Source of the DNA: Gammaproteobacteria bacterium
Lineage (GTDB): Bacteria > Pseudomonadota > Gammaproteobacteria > Burkholderiales > Rhodocyclaceae
Length of the DNA: 64,000 nucleotides
Reading direction: 5' to 3'
NCBI GenBank assembly: GCA_018828385.1
Contig: JAHJVE010000011.1
Location: 86,965-150,964 of the forward strand
The first letter of the stretch is position 1. The number at the start of each line of letters is the position of its first letter. Under the pieces are notes generated by a model. That model made no database searches and had not been told where the DNA came from. It worked only from the letters and a program-made list of their open reading frames with translations. Positions 63,878 through 64,000 of this stretch are shown here, piece after piece. Made by a program: the position numbers and the translations under genes.

Positions 63878-64000
63878 TTACTTGACCCGCCCCGTCACCT
63901 TGCAACCGCCGACGGTGTTGCCGACACAAGGGACCGAGGTCTCGCGGTTGATCAGCCACCGGCCGTTCACCTTGATCATCTCGAGCACCTTCTGCGTCGT
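63878..64000 (-). CDS. C-terminal end of an unknown protein, partial
   Basis: Only the last 40 residues are in the window, ending at TAA (63878-63880). The readable part contains EMIKVNGRWLINRETSVPC and ends GGCKVTGRVK. The pattern VNGRWLI resembles the last strands of small NTF2/lumazine-binding-like or DUF4878 lipoproteins, with two Cys that may pair. The family is not established. It converges with the regulator gene across the terminator. Confidence 0.5.
   Translation of the reverse strand, partial: TTQKVLEMIKVNGRWLINRETSVPCVGNTVGGCKVTGRVK

Overview
The window is GC-rich, densely packed chromosomal DNA from a betaproteobacterium. It is most like the Rhodocyclales (Dechloromonas/Azonexus relatives), judging from the YhdP-nitrilase-TldD block, GlcDEF, PduO-type adenosyltransferase, cytochrome c4, and abundant c-di-GMP and two-component genes. 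I saw no rRNA, tRNA, CRISPR array, phage or transposase. The taxonomy is inferred from gene content and was not computed.

Layout. 1-12 kb: end of an EAL-HDOD protein, alaS, a GDPD/UgpB pair, a hybrid-type kinase with its receiver, and rhlE. 11.4-12.1 kb: non-coding, with two inverted copies of a dispersed repeat. 12-20 kb: PP2C phosphatase, then a minus-strand operon hyi-ttuD-glcD-glcE-glcF-HDOD for glycolate/hydroxypyruvate use. 19.7-21.5 kb: cobalamin adenosyltransferase and a dienoyl-CoA isomerase. 21.5-30.2 kb: a porin-cytochrome (extracellular electron transfer) locus with a monoheme c, an MtrA-like decaheme c, an MtrB/PioB-like barrel and a CbcL-like multiheme c/b fusion, preceded by a NarL-type kinase and regulator. 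30-42 kb: DAHP synthase, PilJ-domain protein, cytochrome c4, tldD, nit, yhdP, glnE. 42-47 kb: mscL, an aminotransferase, an AbrB/Doc toxin-antitoxin pair, mtnA plus a FucA-like aldolase, and a DmeF-type metal exporter. 47-52 kb: a YcgR/PilZ protein coupled to two GlxR-like reductases, then a PAS-GGDEF-EAL protein. 51.8-58 kb: an adaptor, sulfide:quinone oxidoreductase, RND pump and DUF2892 cluster, then a cytochrome c. 58-64 kb: a K+ channel coupled to a DUF3124 protein, a phosphorelay cluster (Hpt, hybrid kinase, receiver) and an OmpR-type regulator.

The most unusual signal is not a gene. A ~35-bp motif with core GTTGACCGTAGCA (or GTCGACCGT), preceded by two or three T-rich tracts spaced about one helical turn apart, occurs 23 times in 64 kb. 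It lies on both strands, mostly inside unrelated genes and in different reading frames, and also in non-coding gaps. Its architecture (asymmetric core plus phased A/T tracts), its density of about 1 per 2.8 kb and its indifference to coding context resemble Pasteurellaceae uptake signal sequences and Neisseria DNA uptake sequences. I propose it as a candidate DNA-uptake-type or genome-architecture repeat of this lineage.

Second is the electron-transfer module. A CbcL-like inner-membrane quinone oxidoreductase, a decaheme MtrA homologue and an MtrB barrel together could form a complete conduit from the quinone pool to the cell surface, with no surface decaheme (MtrC/OmcA type) in the window.
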